Below, piece after piece: positions 1-11,410 of a DNA stretch of 64,000 bases. The stretch comes from Diphasiastrum complanatum. Lineage: Eukaryota; Streptophyta; Lycopodiopsida; Lycopodiales; Lycopodiaceae. The stretch lies in contig CM055103.1 in assembly GCA_029204225.1 (NCBI GenBank), positions 48,677,958-48,741,957 on the forward strand, read 5' to 3'. Below the pieces are notes generated by a model, which saw only the letters and a program-made list of their open reading frames with translations, was not told the origin of the DNA and searched no databases. The translations under genes were made by a program, and so were the position numbers. Each line of letters begins with the position of its first letter. Position 1 is the first letter of the stretch.

Positions 1-1140
1 CGAATTAAGCACTTAGAGATAGAACGATTTTTCAATTGTTTATCTCTGGTTCTGAGCACTTTCTCAAGTTCCAAAGATACACTAAGTGATAAATCCTCAT
101 CCGATCCAACTGTATCACCATCATGTAAACTTAGTTTCAAACGACTTACATGAAATATTGGGTGTGCAGTCGATTTTCTTTGAAGATCAAGTTGATACGC
201 CAAAGAACCAATTCTATGTACAATCCTGAAAGTTTCACAACAATGGGTAGATAGCTTATAATATTTCCTTGTACGTAATGTCTTAGAATCTTTTGGAATC
301 CTAAGATATACACAGTTGTCAACTTTAAAATCTCTTGGAGATCTCTTAAGATCGGTATAGTGTTTAGCTCTATCCTTAGCACTTTGGATACCATCCTTAG
401 CCACTTGCAACATTTCTTGCATATCATGCAAAAAATCAGCAACCTTCTGGATCTTAATAGACTTCGTCTCAACATTTATTGAAGATCTAGATTGAAAACT
501 GTACACAAGCATAAAAGGACTGTAACCTATAGCAGAATGTTTTCTACTATTATATGCAAGCTCAACCAGTGGGAGATAATCTTCCCAATGAGATTGCCTG
601 TGAGAAATATACGTCCTCAAAATATCTTCCATAGTTTGATTAGTCTTTTTTGTCTGGCCATCTGATTCAGGATGATTAGAAGAATTTAAACTCAAAGAAG
701 TTTCCAGTTTATGGAATACTGCTGACCAAAAGTGACCCGTGAACTTAGGATCTCTATCACTAGCAATATCACTTGGAAGACCATACAACCAAAATATTCT
801 TTCAACAAAGATCTGGACTAAATCAGAAGCCTTTATAGTTGACTTGACTGGTATGAATGCAACTAACTTAGTTAACCGATCCACTACAACCCAAATAGAA
901 TCATTTTGGCGTTGGGTCTTTGGAAGTCCAACTACAAAATCCATAGATATGCTTTCCCATTTCTTATCTGGATATCTAACAGATGCAACAAACCACCAGC
1001 CTTATGGCGTTCAGCCTTTGCTAGTTGACAAGCCTTGTATTTAACAACATATGACTCGACATATGGTTTGAGCTTTGGCCAATAAATTTCCTTTTAACCA
1101 AGTCTATAGTCCTATGTATACCGGGATGTCCTGCACATGG
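1..1140 (-). pseudogene. gypsy integrase, partial
   Basis: Reading down from 1140 on the minus strand, the remnant of the HHCC zinc module has KACQLAKAERHKAG with the first Cys changed to Tyr. The core has SDRDPKFTGHFW, then HPESDGQTKKTNQTMEDIL, then PLVELAYNNSRKHSAIGYSP, and the C-terminal HPIFHVSRLK near 130-172. The Glu that normally follows DGQT (third residue of the DDE triad) is Lys, codon at 648-650, which should abolish catalysis. The open reading on the complementary strand at 739-1044 is a shadow. Confidence 0.9.
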
Positions 1141-1281
1141 TATGTCATGACATTCAAACAAAGTCCTTTATTTGAGCTCATCATCACCAGGTATACAATC
1201 TTTTCCATTCCAAAATAGTAATCCATCTCAATTGGTGAATTGTTCCACAATCTTCTTATCTTTCTTAGTTAATTGAGGCCC

Positions 1282-1787
1282 CTATGTTTCTGACTCAACA
1301 CTGTCCACATTTCTTCCAGTCTGAACAATGTTCCAAATGTGACCAAAATGGGAATATGATTCATATTTTTCTCTCAACAAAAGATATAGATCCGTAGAAA
1401 TCTGGGTGAACGACAACTCGTTCAGTTCACCGATCTGACTAAGAGCATTTGCAACTTGATTAGAGCTGCCTCTTATGTAACGGATTTCATGATCGAATTC
1501 TTGCAGCAATCAGCCCATCGAGCTTTTCTCCCCCAAAGATCATGTTGATTACAAAAATACTTAAGAGGTTGGTGATCCGTATACACTACAAACTTACTAC
1601 CATACAAGTAGTGTCTCCATGTTTTAAGTGCATGGATTATAGCAAACAATTCCTTTTCCTGCGTAGTATAACGCAACTGAGGACCAGTGAGTGGCCTATC
1701 CATTTGTAATAGAACCGCTCCAACTGCAACATCACTTGCATCCGTTCTCACAACGTAAGGTAAATCTGGATTTGAAATTTGTAACAC
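1282..1787 (-). pseudogene. gypsy RNase H domain
   Basis: RNase H degrades the RNA strand during reverse transcription. Visible motifs are VVRTDASDVAVGAVL (first catalytic Asp), TTQEKELFAIIHALK (Glu) and FVVYTDHQPLKYF (Asp). A frameshift near 1490 separates these from LLQEFDHEIRYIRGSSNQVANALS. There the last catalytic Asp of the usual VADALS motif is Asn (codon at 1447-1449), a G-to-A type change. A few residues are also missing just before TGPQLRYTT. Confidence 0.9.
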
Positions 1788-1937
1788 GGGAGCACAATCA
1801 TTGTTTTAAGTTTCTCAAAACATTGATTCAATTCCTCATTCCAAACAACATGCGAACTAGGTTGATTCCTCTTTTTCTTTTTATTAACAATTCCTTTGGT
1901 CAGATTATTAAGCGGTGCTGCTAACTTAGCATAATCC

Positions 1938-2868
1938 TCAATAAAATCTCTTGAAGAAAAGTGTAAAACCTAAAAAAGACTTTAATTGCCTCACAGTTAT
2001 TGGAATTGGCCACTCAATCATAGTCTTGATTTTATCCTCGTCAATCCTGATCCCACTTACTGTGATCTTATGACCGAGATAAAGCAACTCTTGCTTAAAG
2101 AATTCACACTTGGACTCTTTAGCATAGAGTAACTCCCTATGGAGTTTCATCAAGACGATTTCTAAGTATTCTACATGTTCCACCAAGGATTTACTGTAAA
2201 CAAGAATGTCGTCTAAGAATACTACCACAAAATTCCCCAAATATGGACGAAATAAATCGTTCATCATTTGTTGGAACATTGCTAGAGCATTCGTTAATCC
2301 AGATGGCAACACTAGAAATTCATAATGACCAGATCTAGAACGAAATCCTATCTTTTGGACATCTTTCGGCTTAATTCTTCTTTGATGGTACCCTGTCTTG
2401 AGCTCCATCTTGGTGAAATACCATGCTCCACCCAAGCGATCTATAAGGTCATCCATCCTGGGTAATGGATATTTATTCTTTATAGTCACTTTATTAAGCC
2501 CCTTGTAATCCACACACATCCGGAAACCTCCATCTTTCTTCGCTTTGAAGAACAGGAGCGCCCCATGGTGATTTACTAGGTTGTATATGTCCCATTATCA
2601 GATAGTTTTCTATTTGATTTGAAATCTCTGTCTCCTCTTTCTGAGAGAACCTATAAGATTGTCTAGAGATAGGTTGACTTCCTAGAATTGACTCAATCAT
2701 GTGGTCTACTAACCTAGACGATGGTAAACCATGAGGTAATTCAGATGGAAAAACATCCCTAAATTCCTTTGTGATCTGTTCTTTCACTGCTTGTGCATGA
2801 TCTAAATCTACTGAGTTAAGAATTGTTGAGAATTCACAACCATTTAGATTCATTTCAGGAACATCCAC
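1938..2868 (-). pseudogene. gypsy reverse transcriptase (two frames)
   Basis: RNA-dependent DNA polymerase of a gypsy element. The 2868-2494 piece carries the linker (FRDVFPSELPHGLPSS, then YRFSQKEE and SKSPWGAPVL). The 2519-1938 piece continues with CVDYKGLNKVTIKNKYPLP, GYHQRRIKP, YEFLVLPSGLTNA and the catalytic box FLDDILVYSK. The two pieces are offset by a frameshift near 2510. The first catalytic aspartate, normally just before the GYHQ motif, is replaced by glutamate (MELKTGYHQ). The ORF stops just after the SFLGF motif. Confidence 0.92.
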
Positions 2869-3270
2869 AAAAATTGCAAAACTTCAGATGATCATATCTT
2901 TGGATACAGGACACCAAATTGGTTGTAAAGCTCTATACAGAGGGAGACCTAGTGAACAAGACACTTGACACGTCAGCTTGTCACCTAGGATTCACACGTG
3001 CAAGTTCAAAACAACCAAATAACCTGTAGGAGGTAGATCCATAACTAGTTTTGAGCTACACATGCTAAAACTCCAAAGAGACAACCAAAATTGATTTCCT
3101 AGCACAATTCTCCATAAAGCACAATGGATTTGAGAGAGATATGGATCATGCAAATTGAAATTGGGAGGACCCACCAACTTGCAACCTTGCTCCTCTCCTT
3201 GGATGAGAATACTAGTTGATTACCACCAAGCTCCAATGAAAAGCACCACTTCTCCAAACTTGTAAGCCTT

Positions 3271-3282
3271 GCTCTGATACCA
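3271..3282 (-). other. primer-binding site (initiator tRNA-Met)
   Basis: The plus strand reads gctctgatacca, which is the 3' end of plant initiator tRNA-Met, so the complementary primer-binding site TGGTATCAGAGC lies on the minus strand directly after the LTR. Confidence 0.85.
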
Positions 3283-3798
3283 CTATAAGGGAAGCTCCTT
3301 AGATCCTGCTTACAATCACAAACACAATGGATAACACACTATGGAGAAACCACCCAACCAAGTAGAAGCATCCAATCAAACTCTAGAAGCTTCACCCCCA
3401 AGCCAAGGAACAAGAAGCATGAATGTAGAGTGAGAGCCTGGCAATGAATCAAGAACCATGATGAGGAGTAGGGTGAGTTTGGACCCAATATATAGTTCCA
3501 AAAGCATCCTGGACACTTAGTCATGCATAGCCCTAAGTTCCCTATACATAGATTCACCTGGAATAGAGTCCTATGCATGGACCAACTATTCATAGAATTG
3601 CTATTGAGAACTCTACACATGCATACACTATCTCATACCTTGTCTAAACTCCATTTAGTGTGTTCTGGGCCTCACAAGGATATTAGTTACTTTCAAGTCA
3701 CATCCAGTATGACATGGCATAACTAACAGCCTGTTTTACTGGAGTACCGTGTATCCAAGTCTAGGAGTATATTGTATCCTATGTACTGGTCATGGACA
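3283..3798 (-). repeat. 5' LTR of gypsy element
   Basis: This LTR abuts the primer-binding site at 3271-3282. In minus orientation it begins TGTCCATGACC. It is clearly related to the LTR at 33889-34363: both share a block containing ACCACCCAACCAA, a 'CCCCCAAGCCA' block and a common far end (ggtcatggaca here, ggccatgaca there). The 3' boundary next to the primer-binding site is not a clean TG..CA terminus. Confidence 0.65.
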
Positions 3799-3960
3799 TA
3801 ACAAAAATCATCTCCTTTGAACTTGTTGATCAAGTGGATCTCTAAGGTTGAACTTTCCATGAAGAACATAGATTGACACAAATCAAATGTAAACTAGTTC
3901 TAAAAATATGAACGTATTAGGTTCTTTTAATCCTTGGAATCTAGTAAATCCAAAATCATG

Positions 3961-3972
3961 GCTCTGATACCA
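3961..3972 (-). other. second primer-binding site (tRNA-Met)
   Basis: The plus strand reads gctctgatacca, the initiator tRNA-Met 3' end. It is followed after three bases by tgttagttgatc, which looks like an LTR terminus. This marks the 5' end of another minus-strand element. Its leader (3799-3960) is cut off on the left where the gypsy 5' LTR ends. Confidence 0.75.
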
Positions 3973-3975
3973 CTA

Positions 3976-4434
3976 TGTTAGTTGATCTAGAATGAACGAT
4001 CAGGCCGTAGTGGAAATGAAGGTTGTTATCCCATCACCAACAAAGGAAGAACAAGATGAAATATGATAATAAGAGGATCTTGGATAACTTAGAGAATGGA
4101 ATGATAGAGTAGTTCTTATATGTGTTGATAATGAGTTATCAACGTAGGCGTGTTAGACAACCATAAAGCAAGATTGCCAAAAAAGATTAGGCATCTGAGA
4201 CAACCATGCAATTCTCTGATATTAATACTCTGATCGTAAAGAAATGTGAAACAATTAGGCGTCAATGACAACCATACATTTTTTCATTTATGAAGTACTT
4301 GTGTAACGAAAGAAGAGTGAGAGTTAATAAACATTCAATACAAATACAATGAGATAAAACAATAGCGATTCTGTATGTTCAATGTTGTACTAAAAACATG
4401 GGTCATGGCTATTTCGACCCAGTAGCAACTAACT
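3976..4434 (-). repeat. candidate LTR of a minus-strand element
   Basis: It starts tgttagttg next to the primer-binding site at 3961-3972. At 4426-4434 is caactaact, an inverted match to the start with one mismatch, giving a candidate 459-bp LTR. There is no second copy in the window, so the right boundary is provisional. Confidence 0.35.
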
Positions 4435-4830
4435 TTGTATGTCATGAGATTGACAGGCCACCTACTTCTGTACATAACTCTTTGACAAAAACAATGGCTA
4501 CCTATTGTAGGAAAAATGTAGTTAATCAAATAGATTACTGTCAACTTTCAATGTACAGATCATTTGACCTAATCATCAAGGAAGATCTACTGGAGTCAGC
4601 ACTTTGATTAAGATTTCATTCTGCAAGCATTTTGTTGTATATAGTCAAGCTAAGTTCAGTTTGGTTTTTATTCAATCAGTTAGCTATCAACGAACTCAAC
4701 AAAAGTTGCTTTGAGCGCCTATAGTTCTTGCACCTAGTTTCATACATATTGTACACATGTTTCTAATATCAATTTGAGTTTATTTTTGTTCCACTACTGT
4801 TCTGTTCCATTTGTGCATTGTAATATCTGA
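4435..4830. other. unassigned AT-rich stretch
   Basis: A short open reading at 4398-4607 has no recognisable motif. I see no gene or repeat boundary here. Confidence 0.4.
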
Positions 4831-4836
4831 TTTATC

Positions 4837-5968
4837 TTGAACCCAATATTTACTGGTAACTGCCACATTTTCGATCCACAGCCTGCTCACCATTTCTGCT
4901 GCAAATATCGATTTTCTCTGATTCTCGACACTTATGGCAAGATGGAGATCGAGGCTCATTCATGGATTTTCATGGTGAAGACTCTATCAAGAAAGGACAA
5001 AGGTGGAGGAGACTCGAAAGCATTGGTTGATTACTCACATTTATTTTTTGGTTGTTGTTATTTTCCAGAGAGTTCAAAGTTGGAAGCATGGAGGAATCAT
5101 TGCATTTATATTCTATTTGGATTTTTATGTTCTAGCTACAGCTTGATGTGTAAAATTGATGTAAGAAATAGTGAAGCATCCAATTTGGACACTATTATCT
5201 ATATCAATTACTATAAAACAATAGAAAGGAGGTATATATTTAGGATAGAGATCATTTTTAAGATGGATTAAAGTAGTGTGTTTAAATCTATGCTAAAACT
5301 AGTTGAAGAGGGAGTGTGAAAAATTGTCAACTAGTTTTGTTGGTTTATTGGCATTTTTGGAGGCCGAAATGAAATTTCAACTTAGAGATAGTTTCATATT
5401 TGTCAATAAAGGCCTAAATAGTGTTTGTACTATTTTTGGCAAGTAGACAAGTGGATGAGATCATATTCGAACCCATTCTAATTGGCTAATTTTGGTACAT
5501 TGCATCTAGACTAGTATTTCTAGGTTTTTGATGAAGTATCTAGAAGTTTTCAAATTAGGTCAAGTTTGGAGCAAGTGGCCAAATGACATTATGGAAGCCA
5601 TCAATAGTTGTACCTGCGTGGAGATATAATCATCAAAGTTTTCTTTTTTTTGGAGAATTCATCTCTTGTGTTTCTATATCCATCTCATGTATTTTTCTCT
5701 TGATATCTTGAGTTTCTATGTATAGAATGTTGATTTTATGGTTGATCTAACTTTCACATGTGTGGATTACTATATTGTACTACTGCAATATGGACATGGA
5801 CAATACTAAGTCATATCTAAGTATTTATGGTCAGATCTTTGTGCATGTCTAAGCTCTAGCATGCATAAAATAGTGATTTTTATCTTCTAACTATTTCTAG
5901 ATGTGCAACCAAATTTGGCTAAAGATCATTGATGAACTAAATTTGTTTTGATCTTTGGTTTTTTCACA
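4837..5968 (+). mobile_element. 3' end of pol-replaced copia derivative
   Basis: The internal stretch 4925-5275 matches 61530-61890 of the copia element near 60 kb almost phrase by phrase (for example KIDVRNSEAS and the 'tcattcatgga' start). It carries no pol motif. A purine tract ending ggag (5311-5314) precedes the LTR. Unlike the 60-kb copy, the RNase H tail is missing between the shared stretch and the LTR. The 5' end of the element is not visible. Confidence 0.65.
5315..5968 (+). repeat. 3' LTR (654 bp) of copia derivative
   Basis: It starts TGTGAAAAA after a purine-rich tract and ends TTTTTTCACA, giving matching inverted termini of the TG..CA type. It shares its start and interior phrases with the LTR at 62017-62665, so both belong to one family. 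Confidence 0.65.
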
Positions 5969-6202
5969 ATCTCAACACTCCTCCTCAACACTCTCATCAA
6001 GTCTCTTCTCCAAGACATTAGTACTCTTAGAAGCAAACTCCTCACAAAGATAATAATGCCATCACAACAACACATTACTCTCAAAGTTTTCTTTTCACTC
6101 AAGGACAATCGGCCCCATTCTCTCACTCTCATTCTCATGAATGTTGGATTTCTATCCTCTCCATCCCTATCTCTCTGCTAATCACAATCACAGTCTGCTC
6201 TA

Positions 6203-6960
6203 ATGGTAGACAAACTCGATGATTGAAATACCACTTGTGGAAATTCAAGATGAAGGTAGTACTAATGGCCGAGGAGCTTTGGAAAATAGGCCCAGTGTTG
6301 ATGAGCAAGCCATGTACAAGTGAAAAGCTCAAGGATTGCAAGGCTTTCGTCTTGATCACCCTTAACATCTCCACACACAGATTGGCCACATTAGACATGC
6401 CTAATCTTCGAAAGAAGCTTGGGATATACTAAATACACTATACGAAGTGAGGGATGTCACTTTAGAGCTGCATCTGAGGAGAAAGTTCTCACTCAGAATG
6501 ATAGAAAGTTATTCTATTCAGAATCACATTAATCAATATAAGACTCTGTTGTAGCATATGGTGGCAATAGGTTCAGTGATCGAAGACTCTGACTCTGTAA
6601 TGACCTTACTGTCCAGTTTGCCATCCTCATATGAAAACTGGGTGATGATGATTTTCACACACTCAAGAATTACATTGTCCAGACTCATAATCATGCTGCT
6701 GTAGGAGGAGACAAGAAAGAATGGAGCATTCTTGTCTTCCATCAACAACTCACAAGCATTTTTTTCGAAGAAGAACACAAGGAAGCAACAGAAAAAGGGA
6801 GCTGTCCAACAAATCGGTGACAATCAGAAGCAATCATAGAAGACCCAGAATCAGCAACATGTTTAGAACAAGAAAAGGCTCTTCTAAAAATACTACAAGA
6901 GGACAAACCATGAAATCCAGGACTTTCGGATCTTGAAGTCCAACAACGACAAGAAGAAGT
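6203..6960 (+). pseudogene. copia gag with wrecked zinc knuckle
   Basis: Gag polyprotein of copia type (UBN2-like). The start reads MVDKLDD, then after a one-base loss YHLWKFKMK, LMAEELWKI and FVLITLNISTH; later segments are in shifted frames. The zinc-knuckle region near 6865-6925 keeps the order of its neighbours (NHEIQDF), but all three Cys positions are changed (stop, Tyr, Phe). Related gag remnants lie at 30030-30790 (minus) and 32330-32830 (plus). Confidence 0.75.
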
Positions 6961-7019
6961 AGGATCAGCAAGCCCATGCAGCAGACATAAAGTAGAAGAT
7001 CCAAGAAGATGACGACAAC

Positions 7020-7190
7020 GAGCATGAAGTCTTCATGGTGAACCATCACCATGTCGAACAATCGAAGGAGTGGTTCCTCGATTTTGGAGCAACACAACAT
7101 ATGACAAGCCATCAAGAATGGTTCATCGATTATTTGGCCTACAACACCAAGAAATTCGTTCTCCTTGGAGACAAACAGCTCACACAGAAT
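7020..7190 (+). pseudogene. copia aspartic protease fragment
   Basis: EWFLDFGATQHMTSHQEW is the active-site region of copia protease. The Asp remains, but the usual D-S/T-G reads D-F-G. The frame ends in a stop soon after GDKQLTQN. Confidence 0.75.
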
Positions 7191-7429
7191 TGAAGGTGAA
7201 GGTGACTAAATTTTCAAAATGGATTATCGAAGCTCATACCAAATGTATTGCATGTCCCAAACCAGATGACAAATCTGTTGTTATTAGTCAAATGATAGAC
7301 TTAAGACAAAGGTAAAGTTTCAGGTATTATCCTATCGGATTCTTGACAAAAGCAAGATGATCTTTGCACTCAAAAAGAGACAAGGATATCTCTATAGGCT
7401 TAGTCATTGTACCTTTGTAATTGATTGTT

Positions 7430-8215
7430 CTTTAAGCATTTTAAGTTAATTAAGGATTAATTTGGCATTTTAGACTTGGTCATTTTAATCATGTATCAAA
7501 AGATAACATATCTAGACATTTTCCAGTTCATGATTTAGACTATCGAATTGTCAACCCTCCTGTCTGCTAGAACTGTATCATAGGAAAGCAAGCAATAAGG
7601 TCATTTAAGTCAAATCAAGAACACATATCTAAATATTTGCTAGACATTGTACATACTGATATATGGGGCCCAATGTGAACACCATCAATGCTTGGTGCTA
7701 AATTCTTTATTACATTTATAGATGACTATTTCAAAAGAACTGTTGTATATTTTTAGGCACAAATTTGAAGCTTTCTAGTTCTTCAAGAAATTCAAATAAA
7801 ATGTTGAGTTGCAGACATGCAAGAAGATCAAAGCTCTCAGAAGCAGCAACGGTAGTGAATACATCTCAAATGAGTTCAAAGAATATTGCTCAGCCAATGG
7901 CATCGAGCAACAAATTTGTTGCTTCCTATTCTCTACAGTCGAATGGACTGGCAGAGAGGAAGAACGAGACCTTAATTGAGTTTGTCAAATGCATGATAAC
8001 ACATGCCCAAATCGTTCTGGCAACATGTTGTTTCAACATCAACCTTCATGCAGAACCAATGTATAACTAAAGGCCTCCCTGATAGCAAAACCCCTGATGA
8101 AGTCTGGACAGGATCCAAGCCTTCATTGAAACACTTGAGAGTATGCGGATGTACAAACGAAGCATATATATCAATCAAAGAAGAAGGAGAGCATTGGAGA
8201 AAGACGCATCTTTAA
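7430..8215 (+). pseudogene. copia pre-integrase and integrase core
   Basis: RLGHFNHVSKDNISRH is the GAG-pre-integrase motif. Next come VHTDIWGPM (first catalytic Asp), FITFIDDYFKRT, and a region reading KALRSSNGSEYISNEFKEYC, where the second catalytic Asp (usual SDNG) is Ser. Then come SYSLQSNGLAERKNETL (catalytic Glu present) and SLKHLRVCGC. Several frameshifts and stops. The first part aligns with 33267-33455. Confidence 0.8.
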
Positions 8216-8440
8216 AGCCTTTACCTTCAAAATTCACTTGTGAATAGGTTCTTGATATGATGCTAAAAGCATCAAAAAACAGAGAAGAAGTGAGTGAATT
8301 AAATTGATAATTTGTTTAGGGATGTGCATGGAAGGTTAGTGTAGTATTGTCTTTGTGAAGTTTTGTTTTTGTACTACTTAATATGTAAATACTATTTTAA
8401 TTTACACAAATTTGTTTATTTTTGTGTTTCAGGTTAAATC
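8216..8440. other. spacer between opposed copia fragments
   Basis: AT-rich sequence between the end of the plus-strand copia integrase and the broken end of a minus-strand copia integrase. No motif or LTR terminus seen. Confidence 0.5.
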
Positions 8441-9021
8441 ATACACTGTACAAAACTCTATCATCTTGGTGTAGATATACTCTCCACCATTATCACTCTT
8501 CAATACTTTTATTCTAGCATCAAGCTGATTCTCAACTAGAGTTTTGAACTTAACAAAAGCCTCAAACACCTTACTTTTGGAATCGAAAAGTGTATCTAGA
8601 ATAATCATTAATAAAAGATACAGACATAGATGCACCTCCATTAGATTCTTGAGAAAAAGAGTGCACATCAATATGAATGAGATCTAATGCTTTTGTAGAT
8701 CTAGTGAAAGAGTTAACAAAAGGTCGCTTGTGTGCCTTTGAGAGGCTACAAGCTTCACATGTTTTTCCACACTTTGAGAGTGAGTGCAAGATCCTTGGTG
8801 CATAACATCTCCATTGATTTGAAGTTTGGATGGCCCAACCTCTTATGCCATAGCTCCACTTGATTGAGCTCCTCCTTAGTCACGTTCACAGTTCCAAGAA
8901 AAACATTAGCATCTAGTGTAAAAAGCCTTCCTTGCTTGAATCCCTTTATAATGCAGATATCATTCAACATTATTGAGCAAACACCTTGTTTTAAATTGAC
9001 ATCTAATCCATCATCCATCAA
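8441..9021 (-). pseudogene. copia pre-integrase and integrase, truncated
   Basis: Pre-integrase: VELWHKRLGHPNFKSMEML. Zinc module: CEACSLSKAHKRPF. Core: [12 protein letters not shown] (first Asp), [25 protein letters not shown] (second Asp intact). The sequence ends before the Glu-containing NGVAERKN region. Three overlapping frames show at least two frameshifts. Confidence 0.85.
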
Positions 9022-9026
9022 TTGTC

Positions 9027-10180
9027 CTACACTTTTAACAAATTCTTAGTGAGTGTAGGAACATAGAGTACATTATCTAGATCTACTCTTTTAGAGGATC
9101 CAAGGATTAAGGGAATAGTTCCCACTCCATCTATTTTACATTCTTGATCACTTGATGTTAGAATAGACTTTTTACAACCTACAAAAGATACAGGAGTTGA
9201 GAAAAAATCCTTTTGGAATGTCATGTGGGAGCTAGCCCCATTATCAATCCACCATGTGTCATTGGAGTAGCTCTTGGATGTTGATGTAGATGCCATCAAG
9301 GATGAATCCACTTCATCCTCATATTCCTCAAGAGTGAGGTTGCCTTGCTTTCTCTCTCCTTGTGCATTCTTTTTCTTGTAAAACTCAGCTACAAAGTGCC
9401 CCTTCTTTTCACAAAAGAAGCACTTGAGTTTGGCTTTGTTCTTCTTTCCACCTTTGGAGCTTGATGGTTGATCATCATTCTTGGTCTCCCTTGGTTGGAT
9501 CTTCTTCTTGGACTTTGAGAAGTTGGCCTTATCATCACCATCATGCAACTTTAAGGAACCAATCCTTTGCTTGACATGAAGGATTCTACTCTCCTTGGCC
9601 ACAAGCACACTATGGAGCTTGTCAATAGAAGCTAGAGAATCTTGAATATCAAAGCTTTGTACAAGATTGGAGAACTCATCTCCAAGACCATTCAAAATGA
9701 TTTGAACAAGCTCATCATCTTGAATACCCTCACTTATGATGGAAAGTTATTTATTGGGAGACTTTATTCTCAAGACATATTCTTGAGCACTCTCATCACT
9801 CCCTCTAATGCTTTGAAGAACTCTATTTCTTAACACAAGCACTCTAGAGGTTATTTTGGATTCATAAACCCTTTTAGATAGTTCCAAGCCTCTTTGGCTG
9901 AGGTACAAGATGCCACTTCTTTTAGAAGTTCATTACTAACATTCATTTTTAGGCAATGTAATGCTAGTCTAGCTCTCTTTTTGTACCTTGCTTGATCTTG
10001 CCCTCCTTGAGGTTCTTTTTCCTCTCCTATGACAAAATCATACATATCTTGGAGCACTAGTAGTGAGTCCATTCTTACTTTCCAAGTTGAATAATTACTA
10101 GAATTTAGCCTTTCACTAGCCTCAAGTAGATAGGCTCCAATTGAACCCATTCTCACTAGTACAACAAATGTACTATTCAA
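9027..10180 (-). pseudogene. copia gag and protease
   Basis: Gag starts near MGSIGAYLLEASERLNSS (about 10147), with YSTWKVRMDSLLVLQDMYD and ALHCLKMNVSNELL. The frame breaks near 9850 and resumes at 9695 with MNGLGDEFSNLVQSF. The zinc knuckle CFFCEKKGHFVAEF has lost its last Cys (Phe). The protease active site reads WWIDNGASSHMTF, Asn replacing the usual Ser/Thr after the catalytic Asp. Downstream VLYVPTLTKNLLKV is the standard copia protease C-terminal motif. Confidence 0.88.
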
Positions 10181-10757
10181 AGGCTCTCCCTTCTCTTTTT
10201 TTTTTTAGAATTTAGCAACAAAGCTACTCTCTTGAATCTCACAAAACTTCAAGAAGCAAGATCTATAATGATCTTAAACTCAAAAAGACTAGGGAAATTG
10301 AATTCTACACAATCTATTCAATTTAGACACTCAAATTTGGCTCTTGGAAGTGCCAATGCCTTCCTATTGTGTTTAGAATGGATTTTAGGTTCACTCTTGA
10401 ACTAAAAACATTAGCCTCAAAAATCACTCTCAATGATTTGGAGGTTTAGCAAACTTCCAACACCATTCCACATCAGATCTATAATGAGATCAATAAATTT
10501 TTACAGGCAAATCACTAGTTTCACTCTTCACATATTGTTTGAAGCTCAAATATTGAAAAATTACAAAATTTGGTGAAAGTACAACTCCAGCAGCCTCTCA
10601 CACATGTGAGAAGTACATCTAAACTTTACACACTAATCTGAACCTCAACTTCACAAGTAAACTATTGGTAAAGGTCGCCCTCCTTCAAAATGACTCTAGC
10701 ACCAATGCTTTCACCAAAATGTAGATATTTGGATCGTCATCTAAGCTCTTTGACTTG

Positions 10758-10769
10758 GCTCTGATACCA
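10758..10769 (-). other. primer-binding site (tRNA-Met)
   Basis: gctctgatacca on the plus strand directly abuts the LTR start at 10770. Confidence 0.85.
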
Positions 10770-11410
10770 TGTCAAATTTTAGAGTTTCAGACTGAATTTG
10801 ATCTACAAATGATCACAGAGAGTGATTGGTAGCTTGAGATCTTGATCTACATCAAGATTAGCTTCCAATTTTAGCTTCTAGTTGACAATTTTGTGATTCC
10901 AAGCAAGAACAATCAAGAAATGATGATCCACGGCTTCACATGTGTGAATTACTGCTACTGTACGACATGGTCACAGAGAATTAGTTTACTTATGAAATAC
11001 TAGGCATTCATTCACAAGGAAGTTGCTAAAGAGAGTGAAGATCACAAAATTGCTCCACAAACCAATGTCTCTCATCATTAGCTTTACAATGGATCCATCA
11101 TGGATCAAGTACACAATCACCATAATCTCTCTCTAAGCTGCATCCAGCACGTGTGGGAATGCTCATTGTACTCATCCACATCGACTTTGGATAATATCTA
11201 TCTAATTTGCCACATCATCCATTGGTGGTCTGTGTTGACCTTCTAGATTCCTACAATCTAGGACCTAACTCCTATAATTTAGGAGATGTCATATTTGACT
11301 CAAATGAATGCTAAATAAAATGGATCTGAATATTACAAGTGTCATTTCACACGTGTGGACAGGTCCTCACACATGTGGATCCACATAGATGTTAAATACA
11401 TTGCAAAAAC
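10770..11410 (-). repeat. 5' LTR of truncated copia (right end uncertain)
   Basis: It begins tgtcaaattttagag immediately after the primer-binding site (gctctgatacca at 10758-10769). There is no second LTR to compare with. The CACACGTGTG palindrome at 11348-11357 and a nearby CACATGTG parallel the distal part of the LTR at 13747-14572. The right end could lie anywhere from about 11.35 to 11.41 kb. Confidence 0.5.

Larger units (their letters stand above)
1..3798 (-). mobile_element. Ty3/gypsy retrotransposon remnant, truncated by window edge
   Basis: Read on the minus strand, the order is LTR (3798-3283), tRNA-Met primer-binding site, protease-RT linker, RT, RNase H, integrase and integrase C-terminus. 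This pol order (integrase last) defines Ty3/gypsy. The 3' LTR would lie left of position 1. Gag is missing: about 400 bp lie between the primer-binding site and the first recognisable pol residues. Several frameshifts and changed catalytic residues show that it is dead. The integrase tail runs on toward what could be a chromodomain, but the window ends first. Confidence 0.9.
6142..8215 (+). mobile_element. Ty1/copia remnant with apparent ultra-short LTR
   Basis: The order on the plus strand is a short terminal sequence starting TGTTGGATTTC (6142), gag, protease, pre-integrase and integrase core, which is the copia order. RT and RNase H are absent after 8215. Gag appears to start at the ATG at 6203, only about 60 bp after the LTR-like start, leaving no room for a normal LTR. 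The same start follows a polypurine tract at 43992. Confidence 0.8.
8441..11410 (-). mobile_element. Ty1/copia element, 3'-truncated
   Basis: On the minus strand: 5' LTR (right), primer-binding site, a leader of about 570 bp, gag, protease, pre-integrase and integrase. It breaks off near 8441, before the third integrase catalytic residue, so RT, RNase H and the 3' LTR are lost. Protein motifs are close to those of the copia elements at 13.7-18.1 and 37.7-43.9 kb. Confidence 0.85.

Noticed and set aside
739-1044. 101-codon plus-strand ORF as a gene
   Set aside because: It is the antisense shadow of the gypsy integrase, whose motifs are clear on the minus strand.
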